In this document: positions 1-7,025 of the stretch, piece by piece
How positions within the stretch are numbered: position 1 is the first letter of the stretch
Layout of the letters: every line of letters begins with the position of its first letter
Source of the DNA: an uncultured Eubacteriales bacterium
GTDB lineage: Bacteria > Bacillota > Clostridia > Oscillospirales > Oscillospiraceae
Direction: 5' to 3'
NCBI GenBank assembly: GCA_900543085.1
Contig: UQQF01000051.1
Span: 1-15,178 of the forward strand
DNA length: 15,178 nt
Notes under the pieces: model-generated
Database searches by the model: none
What the model saw: the letters and a program-made list of their open reading frames with translations, nothing else
Told to the model about the DNA's origin: nothing
Translations under genes and position numbers: made by a program

Positions 1-150
1 CTTTACGAGACTGGGGTGCGGTCTTTTTCGCGCGACGGCGCTTTGCGCCGGAGCGCTTACCGGGTCAGTCATTAGAGCGGTAAGTTGTACGCACCCTAAT
101 CTGGCATAAATCTTAGGGATAGCAACCTGAAATACCCTCCTGTTTGGTGA
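1..150 (+). ncRNA. possible structured RNA, 5' end outside the window
   Basis: The sequence folds as a multibranch: an outer stem GGGTGCG (14-20) with CGCACCC (90-96) encloses two hairpins. These are CGGCGC/GCGCCG with a TTT loop (36-50) and CTTACCG/CGGTAAG (56-62 with 78-84). No protein frame fits. The stretch 97-140 has no pairing partner inside the window, as if its other strand lies upstream of position 1. A rod-like RNA such as 6S would look like this, but I recognise no diagnostic 6S sequence with certainty. It could instead be a leader or riboswitch-like element upstream of the MFS gene. Strand is assumed from the direction of the downstream gene. Confidence 0.35.
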
Positions 151-206
151 CCACTATTCCCCGTGTCCCAAACTTCCCAACCCAAAAGCGTTTTTCTCTT
201 TGGAGT

Positions 207-299
207 CTGAGGGATTTCTTTTTGTCGCCACAAAAAGAAACCCCTCAGGAGCCCCGCGGGGGGTTCCACCCCCCGCACCCCCCGGGCGCGGGTGCGCCC
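207..299. repeat. cluster of three strong hairpins upstream of the MFS gene
   Basis: Three adjacent inverted repeats fill the space just before the MFS ribosome site. The first pairs 207-213 and 215-225 with 230-240 and 242-248 (CTGAGGG plus TTTCTTTTTGT, CGCC loop, one A-C mismatch). The second is GCGGGGGG/CCCCCCGC (256-263 with 269-276). The third is GGGCGC/GCGCCC (284-289 with 294-299). The first could end an upstream transcript, although the T-run lies inside its stem. Together they would make a strongly folded 5' leader for the transporter. I saw no convincing promoter between 97 and 300. Confidence 0.6.
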
Positions 300-318
300 A
301 CAGAAAAGGAGTATGTCT

Positions 319-1539
319 ATGAAACTGTTTACCCCCAACTTCACATTGCTGCTTCTCGGCCAAATATCCTCCCTCCTCGGGAACTACACGCTCCGCTTTG
401 CGGTGAGCATGTACGTCCTGGACCTGACGGGGTCGGCGGGGGTGTATTCGCTGATAATGACCTTGTCCATGCTGCCGACGATAGTGCTCTCGCCGCTGGG
501 CGGGGTGTTGGCGGACAGGGCGGATCGGCGCAAGATCATGGTCGCGCTGGACGCGCTCTCGGGCGCGGCGGTGCTGCTGGGGGCGCTGTGGCTGTCGCTG
601 GGCGGAGCGCTGACGGCGGTCGGGGTGCTGATGGTGGCGCTCAGCGCGCTGGGCGCGTTCGAGTCGCCGACCGTGCAGGCCTGCGTCCCGCAGATGCTCA
701 GCGGCGAGAACGTCCTGCGCGGGAACTCGCTGGTCAGCCAGGTGCAGGCGCTGTCCTCGCTGGTGACGCCGTTCCTGGGCGCGGCTATGTACTCCGCCTT
801 CGGCCTACGTGCGGTGCTGCTGGGCGCGGCGGCGTGCTTTATCATAACGGCGGCGCTGGAGTGCTTCATCAAGCTCGAGTTCACGCCGGACACGCGGCGC
901 GGGGGCGTCTGGGAGCTTGTGCGCGGCGACCTGGCGGAGAGCTGGCGCTTCATGCGGCGCGAGCAGCCCGGGGTCTTGAAGCTGCTGCTCCTAGCGGGAG
1001 TGGTCAGCATGTTCCTCGCGGGCGTGATGCTCGTCGGTTATCCGTACCTGGTACGCACGACGCTGGGGCTGTCGTCCGGCTACTACGGCGCCGCCGAGAG
1101 CGCGGCGGGCGTGGCTGCGATAGCGGGCGCGATGTCCGTGAGCGCGCTGGCCGGGCGGCTGAAAACCGCGCGCATGTACTGGCTGATAGCCGCCGCGGGG
1201 CTGGCGCTCGTCCCGGCGGGGATAGCCTTCGCCCTGCCGGCGGGGACTATCGCGGCCTTCGTCGTGCTGGTGGCATCGTTCTGCCTGGCGCAGCTGGTGT
1301 GCAGCGCGTTTTCTATCTGCGCCATGACCGAGATACAGCGGCGCACGCCCGAGCGCCTGACGGGCAAGGTGATGGCCTTTGTCTATACGCTCTCGCTCTG
1401 CGCGCAGCCGGTGGGTCAGCTGGTGTACGGCGCGCTGTTCGACACGGTGGACGCGGCCTGGGTGCTGCTGCCGAGCGCCGCCGTGGTGCTGGCCATCGCG
1501 CTTGCCGCGCGTGGATTTTTCGCACGTCTGGACTTGTAG
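319..1539 (+). CDS. MFS transporter, drug/macrolide-efflux type
   Basis: A 406-residue, very hydrophobic protein of the major facilitator superfamily, the size expected for 12 membrane helices. The start is the ATG at 319, because AGGAG at 307-311 sits 7 nt upstream. The nearby ATG at 313 is too close to that site, and the one at 292 lies upstream of it in a hairpin. The loop after helix 2 carries the MFS motif A pattern GGVLADRADRRK near residues 57-68. The N-terminal region resembles the H+-antiporter group containing macrolide and enterobactin exporters. It probably sits in the cytoplasmic membrane and exports a small hydrophobic compound by proton exchange; the substrate is unknown. A TetR gene lies 45 nt downstream on the same strand and is a plausible regulator. 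Family is confident, substrate is not. Confidence 0.9.
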   Translation: MKLFTPNFTLLLLGQISSLLGNYTLRFAVSMYVLDLTGSAGVYSLIMTLSMLPTIVLSPLGGVLADRADRRKIMVALDALSGAAVLLGALWLSLGGALTAVGVLMVALSALGAFESPTVQACVPQMLSGENVLRGNSLVSQVQALSSLVTPFLGAAMYSAFGLRAVLLGAAACFIITAALECFIKLEFTPDTRRGGVWELVRGDLAESWRFMRREQPGVLKLLLLAGVVSMFLAGVMLVGYPYLVRTTLGLSSGYYGAAESAAGVAAIAGAMSVSALAGRLKTARMYWLIAAAGLALVPAGIAFALPAGTIAAFVVLVASFCLAQLVCSAFSICAMTEIQRRTPERLTGKVMAFVYTLSLCAQPVGQLVYGALFDTVDAAWVLLPSAAVVLAIALAARGFFARLDL

Positions 1540-1565
1540 ACCGCCGGGATTTGCTATATTATAAT
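1537..1565 (+). promoter_or_regulatory. candidate promoter of the TetR gene
   Basis: A perfect TATAAT (1560-1565) lies 17 bp after TAGACC (1537-1542, 4 of 6 to the -35 consensus), overlapping the MFS stop codon. It allows the regulator to be expressed apart from the transporter. The leader would be very short, running straight into AAAGGAGG. Confidence 0.55.
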
Positions 1566-1584
1566 AGTAAAAGGAGGCGGTCAA

Positions 1585-2139
1585 ATGTCCAGCGAAGCCA
1601 CAAAGTACGCCCTGGCCAAGGCCATGGAGGAGTGTATGCGCACCCAGAGCGTGGAAAACATCACGGTGACGGAGATAGTCCGCCGCTGCGGCGTGGCGCG
1701 CCAGACCTTTTACCGCAACTTCCTGGACAAGTACGACCTCATCAACTGGTACTTCGGCAAGCTGCTCGACCGCTCGTTTGAGCACATGGGCTCCGGCCGG
1801 ACGGTGCGCGAGGGGCTGGAGCGGAAGTTTGAGTACATCCGCGCCGAGCGCGTGTTCTTCGCCGCAGCCTTCCGCGCCGACGGCACCAACTCGCTCAAGG
1901 AGCACGACACCGAGGCGATAATCGCGTTTTATACCGGGCTTATCCTGCGCAAGACCGGCTCGCCGCCGGAGGGGGAGACGGCGTTTTTGCTGGAGCTCTA
2001 CTGCCGCGGCAGCGTGTCCATGACGGTCAAGTGGGTTCTGGGCGGCATGCGCACCGAGCCTGCGGAGCTGGCTCGCTGCATGGTCGACGCCCTCCCCGCG
2101 CCGCTGGAAGCCCTGTTCAAGCGGCTTGAATTGCTGTAA
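1585..2139 (+). CDS. TetR/AcrR-family transcriptional regulator
   Basis: A 184-residue DNA-binding regulator. The N-terminal helix-turn-helix is clear at about residues 25-58 (ITVTEIVRRCGVARQTFYRNF, then KYDLINWYF), the hallmark of the TetR fold. The C-terminal half (about 70-180) is a ligand/dimer domain resembling the TetR_C_8 type found in DhaS-like regulators, with the SVSMTVKWVLGG stretch near residues 150-161. AAAGGAGG (1570-1577) lies 7 nt before the ATG. It follows an MFS exporter on the same strand, so it may repress that exporter in response to the exported compound. It could also act on the SLH gene downstream, whose promoter spacer holds a short palindrome. Family certain; target inferred. 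Confidence 0.92.
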   Translation: MSSEATKYALAKAMEECMRTQSVENITVTEIVRRCGVARQTFYRNFLDKYDLINWYFGKLLDRSFEHMGSGRTVREGLERKFEYIRAERVFFAAAFRADGTNSLKEHDTEAIIAFYTGLILRKTGSPPEGETAFLLELYCRGSVSMTVKWVLGGMRTEPAELARCMVDALPAPLEALFKRLELL

Positions 2140-2171
2140 TGTTACAATTTCTGATAAAATTGCTATTTTTG

Positions 2172-2200
2172 TTGACTTGCACATTGCAAAATGATAATAT
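2172..2200 (+). promoter_or_regulatory. promoter of the SLH surface protein, with a palindrome in the spacer
   Basis: TTGACT (2172-2177) and TAATAT (2195-2200) are spaced 17 bp, a good sigma-A type promoter. Between them TTGCA-CAT-TGCAA (2177-2189) is a perfect 5-bp-arm inverted repeat, placed where a bound repressor would block polymerase. The predicted start is near 2206, about 95 nt before the gene. Confidence 0.7.
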
Positions 2201-2218
2201 TGTCAGTGAATAAGGAGA

Positions 2219-2258
2219 AAAGGCGCATGCGCCTTTCACTTCATCACAGATGAAGTGA
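2219..2258 (+). promoter_or_regulatory. leader hairpins with an 8-codon leader ORF
   Basis: An 18-bp perfect palindrome (2219-2236) is immediately followed by a 10-bp stem with an ACA loop (2236-2245 with 2249-2258). A ribosome site AAGGAG (2212-2217) precedes an ATG at 2227 inside the palindrome. That ATG opens MRLSLHHR, ending in TGA at 2251-2253 within the second stem, so translation of the mini-ORF would melt both hairpins. No T-run follows the second hairpin, so any control is more likely at translation (or by another route) than simple termination. Function is inferred only. Confidence 0.5.
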
Positions 2259-2299
2259 TCCCCTTTGGAGAAATACATTATTGGAAAAGGAGAATAGGT

Positions 2300-5200
2300 A
2301 TGAAAAAGCGTTTGCTTACAGTGTTGTTAGCTGTATGCTTGGTGCTGGCGTTGGGAACAGTGACGGCGATGGCGGATGATGCTGTAGCTTCTGTTGGTGG
2401 AACAGAATACAGCACGCTGCAAGGAGCGATTGATGCAGCAGAGAAAGCTGGCAGCGGAACAATCACGCTGCTTAGAAGTGTTGAATCCGAAGAAATAACT
2501 TTTGATACAAGCGGAGAATATATTCTGGATTTGGCGGGAAAGACCTTTACTTCAAATGGAGACGATATAATTGAAGTAAAAGCCGGAGATTTTGATCTCA
2601 CAATAAGAAATGGCAGACTTTGGGGACCCAAGGCCGGAACATACGGTATATATGCGTATGCAACGAATAATGACGTTACGATTACTTTAGAGAGTGTTTA
2701 TCTGTATGCAACGGATCAAGGACTTGGAGTACAGGGGTTAAATACCAACAATAACCTAATAGTTAGAAACTCGACCGTAAGATGTGATGGCACAGCCATA
2801 TATTTCCCGCCTATTAGCGGAGACCTTGTCATTGAAGATTCGACTATAACCGGTGTAAATAACGGTATTTACGTTAAAGGCGGAAACGTTACTGTCAGCG
2901 GGAACTCCAGGGTTTCTGTTACTGGACAAGGCAATGGCGTGCCTGGCTCCGCTTATACCGGAGGATCTGGGTTCCCGTCCACAGGTATAGCCATCTATGC
3001 AGAGGGCGGCTATGTAGCAAGCGACGGTTCTCCACGTCCGATAAACGTGACAATTGAGGGCGGCACGATTGAAAGTGTAAGCCATGTTGCGGTTTCTGAG
3101 GGTCACATAAGTAACGAAGACGTACAGAAGCTCGAGATTGTCGGCGGTACGTTTTTGACTAATAACAGCAAGAGTAATGTGGGAGCGTATATACCGGAAG
3201 GCAGCGTGCTGAAACAGGACGATAACGGCGCTGTGGTAGTTGATGGCGATATGACTGCCGTCGCCCGCGTAGACGGTATCGGCTTCACCGACCTTGCTAA
3301 GGCCATCGCTGCCGCCGATGACGGCGACACGGTGACGCTGCTGGAGAACTCTACAGGCAACACAAGTGTTGAGTTGTCTGATGGTCGCTCTATAACACTA
3401 GATATGAATGGCTTTGACGCAGGCTTCGCCGAAAATGCTAATATCAAAATTTATCATGGCAATTTAAATATTACGGGCAGCGGTATGCTTTATGAGGAAA
3501 GCCCTTATTATGCACCTGTAATGATGTATGGCTCCGAAGAAAGTGTTGCTGATTACAGTGTTGTTACTATTGGGCCGAACGTTACCCTCAGAGGATGGGC
3601 TGGTTTGTTTATAAATCGCCATAATGATCATGAGTCACAGGCGTATGGTATAGTAGCAAACGTGTATGGAACACTCAAAAGCGTAAAAGATACAAAGGGT
3701 GCTGGTGGACACGCCCTGTATATAAATGGTACAATTAAGGCAACCGATGGTAATGTTCCTCATTTCATATTAGACGGCGCTACACTTATTACTGAAGACG
3801 GCAATGGTATGTATCTCGCAGGCTATGCCGAAACAGAAATAAAAGATTCAACTATAACAAGCAGTAGTGAGGGAAGCACGGGCATAGAGATTAGGGCCGG
3901 TAAGCTCAAAATAAGTGGAGATACAGTGATAACTGGTGGAAGCGGAGAATTCACAGTGACTCCCAATGGAAATGGGTCGACTACCGGTAACGTAGCTTTG
4001 GCTGTTGTGCAGCATACGACTAAGTTGCCACTTGCAGTTGTAATTGAAGATGGCAGATTTATCGGTGGAGCTGCCATGTTTGAACAGAACGCGCAAAACA
4101 ATGATGCGGAAGCAATTAAGAAGATTAATATTGAGGTTACAGGAGGAGAATGCAGAGGACAGATTTATAGTGAGAACATCGATTCCTTTATTCATTCGGG
4201 TAACTTCTCTTCCCCTGTGAACAGGGACTACCTTGCAGATAACCTCACCGCAGAGCTCTACAGCCGTAGCAACCCCGAGGCTCCTTACAGCTACTATCCC
4301 TCTGTTGCCGCTGCTCAGGCTGCTGCACAGCCGGGCGACGTGATTACTGACCTGACGGACATTGCGGCAGACGCTGAAGATGCCATAGTTATCATCAATT
4401 ACGGCAACGGTGACGTGCAGACCATAAACAGCAAGGTCGGCGCCACTATAACTCTGACCGCTCCCACCCGCTCCGGCTACGAGTTCCGCGGCTGGAGGGA
4501 CAATAGCGGCGAGCTGCACAAGGCCGGCGACGTCGTCACCGTCAACGGCGACATGACCTTCACCGCCGTTTGGAGCACCATCAACATCCCGGATACCTAT
4601 GACATCGAGATAGCCGACGCGGCGAACGGCTCTGTCGACACCAGCCTGAGCAACGCCAGCGCGGGCAGCACCATCACCATCACCGCGACGCCCGACAGCG
4701 GCTACAGCGTGGCGAGCGTCACCGTCACCGGCCACGACGGCCGCGTGGACGTCGTGCGCGTGAACGCCACGACCTACACCTTCAAGATGCCCGCCGGCGA
4801 CGTGACCGTGCGCGTGACCTTCACCGACAGCGACGCGCTGCCCTTCACCGACGTGAGCGCCGGGCAGTGGTTCTACGACGCGGTGGCCTATGTCTACACC
4901 AACGGCATGATGGAGGGCGACAGCGCCACCACCTTCAACCCCGACGGCACGATGACCCGCGCGATGTTCTGGGCAGTCCTCGGCCGCATCGACGGCGCGA
5001 CGATAACCGGTACGAACTGGGCTGACCAGGCCCGCGATTGGGCGATGGCCGAGGGCGTCAGCGACGGCACCGACCCGAACGGCCTTGTGACGCGCGAGCA
5101 GATGGTCACCATGCTGTGGCGCTACGCGGTCGCCAAGGGCTATGACGTCTCGATCGGCGAGAGCACGAACATCCTCAGCTACGCCGACTTCGGCCAGATA

Positions 5201-5341
5201 AGCGAGTACGCTATCCCGGCGATGCAGTGGGGCTGCGGCTCCGGAGTCATCACCGGCGTGACCGAGTCCACCCTCGAACCCGCCGGCACCGCCACCCGCG
5301 CCCAGTGCGCCGCCATCTTCATGCGCTTCGATCAGATGTAA
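2300..5341 (+). CDS. secreted cell-surface protein with parallel-beta-type N-terminal modules, InlB-type repeats and three SLH domains
   Basis: A 1013-residue exported protein. The start is the ATG at 2300 behind AAGGAG (2287-2292), which opens a classic signal peptide (MKKR, hydrophobic core, AMA cleavage after residue 25); an upstream GTG at 2255 is less likely. Two related N-terminal modules begin at about residues 31 and 321. Each has a Y/F-x-x-L-x-x-A-I-x-A-A pattern, then T-I/V-T-L-L and L-D-L/M-x-G/N. They are followed by beta-rich, Thr/Asn/Gly-rich sequence of the kind that forms beta-helices. An InlB B-repeat-like domain (about 694-759, GYEFRGW...FTAVW) and a divergent bacterial repeat (about 764-844) follow. 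Three SLH domains (about 847-1013) should bind cell-wall secondary polymer. It is probably a surface adhesin or glycan-binding protein; no catalytic site was recognised. Base composition changes sharply within the gene. Confidence 0.93.
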   Translation: MKKRLLTVLLAVCLVLALGTVTAMADDAVASVGGTEYSTLQGAIDAAEKAGSGTITLLRSVESEEITFDTSGEYILDLAGKTFTSNGDDIIEVKAGDFDLTIRNGRLWGPKAGTYGIYAYATNNDVTITLESVYLYATDQGLGVQGLNTNNNLIVRNSTVRCDGTAIYFPPISGDLVIEDSTITGVNNGIYVKGGNVTVSGNSRVSVTGQGNGVPGSAYTGGSGFPSTGIAIYAEGGYVASDGSPRPINVTIEGGTIESVSHVAVSEGHISNEDVQKLEIVGGTFLTNNSKSNVGAYIPEGSVLKQDDNGAVVVDGDMTAVARVDGIGFTDLAKAIAAADDGDTVTLLENSTGNTSVELSDGRSITLDMNGFDAGFAENANIKIYHGNLNITGSGMLYEESPYYAPVMMYGSEESVADYSVVTIGPNVTLRGWAGLFINRHNDHESQAYGIVANVYGTLKSVKDTKGAGGHALYINGTIKATDGNVPHFILDGATLITEDGNGMYLAGYAETEIKDSTITSSSEGSTGIEIRAGKLKISGDTVITGGSGEFTVTPNGNGSTTGNVALAVVQHTTKLPLAVVIEDGRFIGGAAMFEQNAQNNDAEAIKKINIEVTGGECRGQIYSENIDSFIHSGNFSSPVNRDYLADNLTAELYSRSNPEAPYSYYPSVAAAQAAAQPGDVITDLTDIAADAEDAIVIINYGNGDVQTINSKVGATITLTAPTRSGYEFRGWRDNSGELHKAGDVVTVNGDMTFTAVWSTINIPDTYDIEIADAANGSVDTSLSNASAGSTITITATPDSGYSVASVTVTGHDGRVDVVRVNATTYTFKMPAGDVTVRVTFTDSDALPFTDVSAGQWFYDAVAYVYTNGMMEGDSATTFNPDGTMTRAMFWAVLGRIDGATITGTNWADQARDWAMAEGVSDGTDPNGLVTREQMVTMLWRYAVAKGYDVSIGESTNILSYADFGQISEYAIPAMQWGCGSGVITGVTESTLEPAGTATRAQCAAIFMRFDQM

Positions 5342-5360
5342 ACCCAAACAACCCCAATAA

Positions 5361-5394
5361 AAATAAGACGTCCGGGCAACCGGACGTCTTATTT
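5361..5394. terminator. bidirectional intrinsic terminator after the SLH gene
   Basis: A 15-bp perfect stem (5361-5375 with 5380-5394) has a GCAA loop, with A-rich sequence on the left and T-rich on the right. It should stop transcription from the surface-protein gene and back up the MATE terminator on the other strand. Confidence 0.9.
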
Positions 5395-5402
5395 ATTAAA
5401 AC

Positions 5403-5437
5403 CGCCCGGCGCCCGCAGTTTACGCGGGCGCCGGGCG
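5403..5437 (-). terminator. intrinsic terminator of the MATE gene
   Basis: A 14-bp perfect GC stem (5403-5416 with 5424-5437) lies 4 nt after the MATE stop. On the minus strand it is followed by GTTTTAATAAAT. Confidence 0.85.
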
Positions 5438-5441
5438 TTGC

Positions 5442-6803
5442 TCAGGCCGCGGAGCGGCGGCGGAGGACTTTGGGGATGAATATCGCGAAGACGCAGGCGG
5501 TCATGCAGACAGCGGCGGCGTCGGCGATAGGCTCGCACCAGAAGGTGGCCTCCGCGCCGGCGAGGCGCGGCAGGAGCAGCATGCTCGCCAGAAACAGGCT
5601 CTTGCGGAACAGCGAGCAGAACAGCGAGAGCTTGACCTGCCCCATGGCCGTCATCTCGTCCACCAGCGTGTACTGCACGGCCAGCGGGATTATCATGGCG
5701 GTGAACATCTGTATGTACCGCACGCTGCGCGCGCCGATCTCCGCGTCCTGCGTGAACAGCCGCACGAACAGCGCGGACGCGCCCGTGTGCGCCGCCAGGG
5801 TCATCAGCGAGCAGAATATGACGCACAGCACGGCGATGCAGAATATGGCGCGCTTGATGCGCTCCGGCCTGTTCGCGCCGAAGTTGTAGCTCACGACGGG
5901 CTGGGAGCCGGTCGTGATGCCGCCCATGGGCAGGCTTATCAGCGAGAACCAGCTCTGCACGATGGTCGCGCAGGTGACGAGTATGTCGCCCTCGAGCGCG
6001 CCGCCGTAGTGCTGCAGCAGGCCGTTGAGGATGATGAGTATGATGCTGTCGGTGCTGAATATGAGGAAGGTGGGGAAGCCGAAGGCCAGTATCCGGCGTA
6101 TCAGCGCCCAGTCGAAGCCGCCCCAGGTGAGGCGCACCGTCGCCTTTTTGCGCAGCAGGCAGCAGAGCACCGCCGCGCAGGAGGCTATCTGCGAGATGAC
6201 CGTCGCGATCGCCGCCCCGGCCACGTCCATGTGCAGCAGGAAGATGAAAATTGGGTCGAGCACTATGTTCAGCACCGCGCCCAGCACGACGGTGAACATG
6301 CCCAGCCCGGAGAAGCCCTGGGCTATGAGATAGCTGTTCAGTCCCGTGGCCAGAAGGGAGAATACCGTGCCGCAGGTGTATATCGTCAGGTACGTGTCCG
6401 CATAGCCAAAGGTGGCCTCGCTGGCGCCGAAGACCATGAGCAGCCTGTCCTTGAGCAGGAGGAACACGCTGGTGAGCACGGCGGAGAGTATCAGCAGCGT
6501 CAGAAAGCCGTTGGATACGACCTTCTCCGCCTCCCTGGGCCGCCCTTCGCCCAGGCGCATGGCCAGTATCGGCGCGCCGCCAAGACCCACCAGCGAGGCA
6601 AAGGAGCTGAGCAGCGTAACAATCGGACCGCAGACGCCCACGCCCGCCAGCGCCAGGTCGCCTATGCCCGCTATGTTGCCTATGTATATCCTGTCCACTA
6701 TGCTGTACAGCACGCTTACCATCTGCGCCAGCATGGTCGGAATGGCCAGCCGGCAGACCAGCGGGAAGATCTTGTCCCGCCCCAAATCGTTCGTGTGTCG
6801 CAC
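5442..6803 (-). CDS. MATE-family efflux transporter
   Basis: A 453-residue polytopic membrane protein with the length and pattern of multidrug and toxic compound extrusion transporters (two bundles of six helices). The N-terminus reads RDKIFPLVCRLAIPTMLAQM, then VDRIYIGNIAGIGDLALAGVG, a recognisable MATE helix 1-2 signature. The second half opens with a similar FPTFLIFSTDSIILIILN segment, and NFGA plus an RxxR loop follow. I start it at the GTG at 6803, because GGAGGG at 6811-6816 sits 7 nt before it; the longer TTG reading at 6818 would bury that site in the coding region. It probably exports cationic or polyaromatic compounds using a Na+ or H+ gradient; the substrate is unknown. It diverges from the FucO-like gene. 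Confidence 0.92.
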   Translation of the reverse strand: MRHTNDLGRDKIFPLVCRLAIPTMLAQMVSVLYSIVDRIYIGNIAGIGDLALAGVGVCGPIVTLLSSFASLVGLGGAPILAMRLGEGRPREAEKVVSNGFLTLLILSAVLTSVFLLLKDRLLMVFGASEATFGYADTYLTIYTCGTVFSLLATGLNSYLIAQGFSGLGMFTVVLGAVLNIVLDPIFIFLLHMDVAGAAIATVISQIASCAAVLCCLLRKKATVRLTWGGFDWALIRRILAFGFPTFLIFSTDSIILIILNGLLQHYGGALEGDILVTCATIVQSWFSLISLPMGGITTGSQPVVSYNFGANRPERIKRAIFCIAVLCVIFCSLMTLAAHTGASALFVRLFTQDAEIGARSVRYIQMFTAMIIPLAVQYTLVDEMTAMGQVKLSLFCSLFRKSLFLASMLLLPRLAGAEATFWCEPIADAAAVCMTACVFAIFIPKVLRRRSAA

Positions 6804-6826
6804 GCGCAATCCCTCCAAACCAGGGC

Positions 6827-6855
6827 ATTATACGCCGTTTTCGGGCGCTAGTAAA
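6827..6855 (-). promoter_or_regulatory. promoter of the MATE gene
   Basis: On the minus strand TATAAT (6827-6832) is spaced 17 bp from TTTACT (6850-6855). The leader would be only a few bases before GGAGGG. Confidence 0.65.
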
Positions 6856-6860
6856 GGGGT

Positions 6861-6888
6861 TGCGCAATATTTTTTGCCCGATTGCGCA
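6861..6888. promoter_or_regulatory. inverted repeat between divergent promoters, candidate operator
   Basis: TGCGCAAT (6861-6868) and ATTGCGCA (6881-6888) form an inverted repeat with a 12-bp gap, so the arms face the same side of the helix about two turns apart. It lies just upstream of the MATE -35 and about 60 bp upstream of the FucO promoter. A shared regulator is possible; it does not match the Rex consensus. Confidence 0.45.
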
Positions 6889-6948
6889 TTTTAAGAGTAC
6901 GACGTCGCCGCAGTGAAAAATTGGGTTACAAACCCGGCGATGTGTCAC

Positions 6949-6976
6949 TTTACCTGCGGGCGGGAAATGGTATAAT
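6949..6976 (+). promoter_or_regulatory. promoter of the FucO-like gene (extended -10)
   Basis: TGG followed by TATAAT (6971-6976) is an extended -10; TTTACC (6949-6954) stands 16 bp upstream. The predicted leader is about 40 nt and ends in AAGGAGG. Confidence 0.7.
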
Positions 6977-7025
6977 AGACTTAGTCAAAAAAATCACTAC
7001 CGATGATTTCAAGGAGGAAACTACG

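Noticed and set aside
144..1781. A 545-residue plus-strand open frame overlapping the MFS gene
   Set aside because: Arg/Gly/Ala-rich out-of-frame shadow of a GC-rich gene; the MFS frame has a ribosome site and a recognisable family.
991..2184. Minus-strand 397-residue frame across the MFS/TetR genes
   Set aside because: No family resemblance, no ribosome site, and it covers two well supported genes.
2255..2300. GTG at 2255 as the start of the surface protein
   Set aside because: It would add 15 residues before the signal peptide, lies inside a hairpin arm and lacks a ribosome site; ATG 2300 has AAGGAG at proper spacing.
3848..5347. Long minus-strand open frame (499 residues) opposite the surface-protein gene
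   Set aside because: Composition (His/Val/Gly/Ala runs) is that of an antisense shadow; the plus strand encodes clear InlB-like and SLH domains.
6861..7010. Rex (redox) operator upstream of the alcohol dehydrogenase
   Set aside because: No TTGTTAA-type inverted repeat found; the palindromes present are TGCGCAAT and a short GGGTT/AACCC pair.
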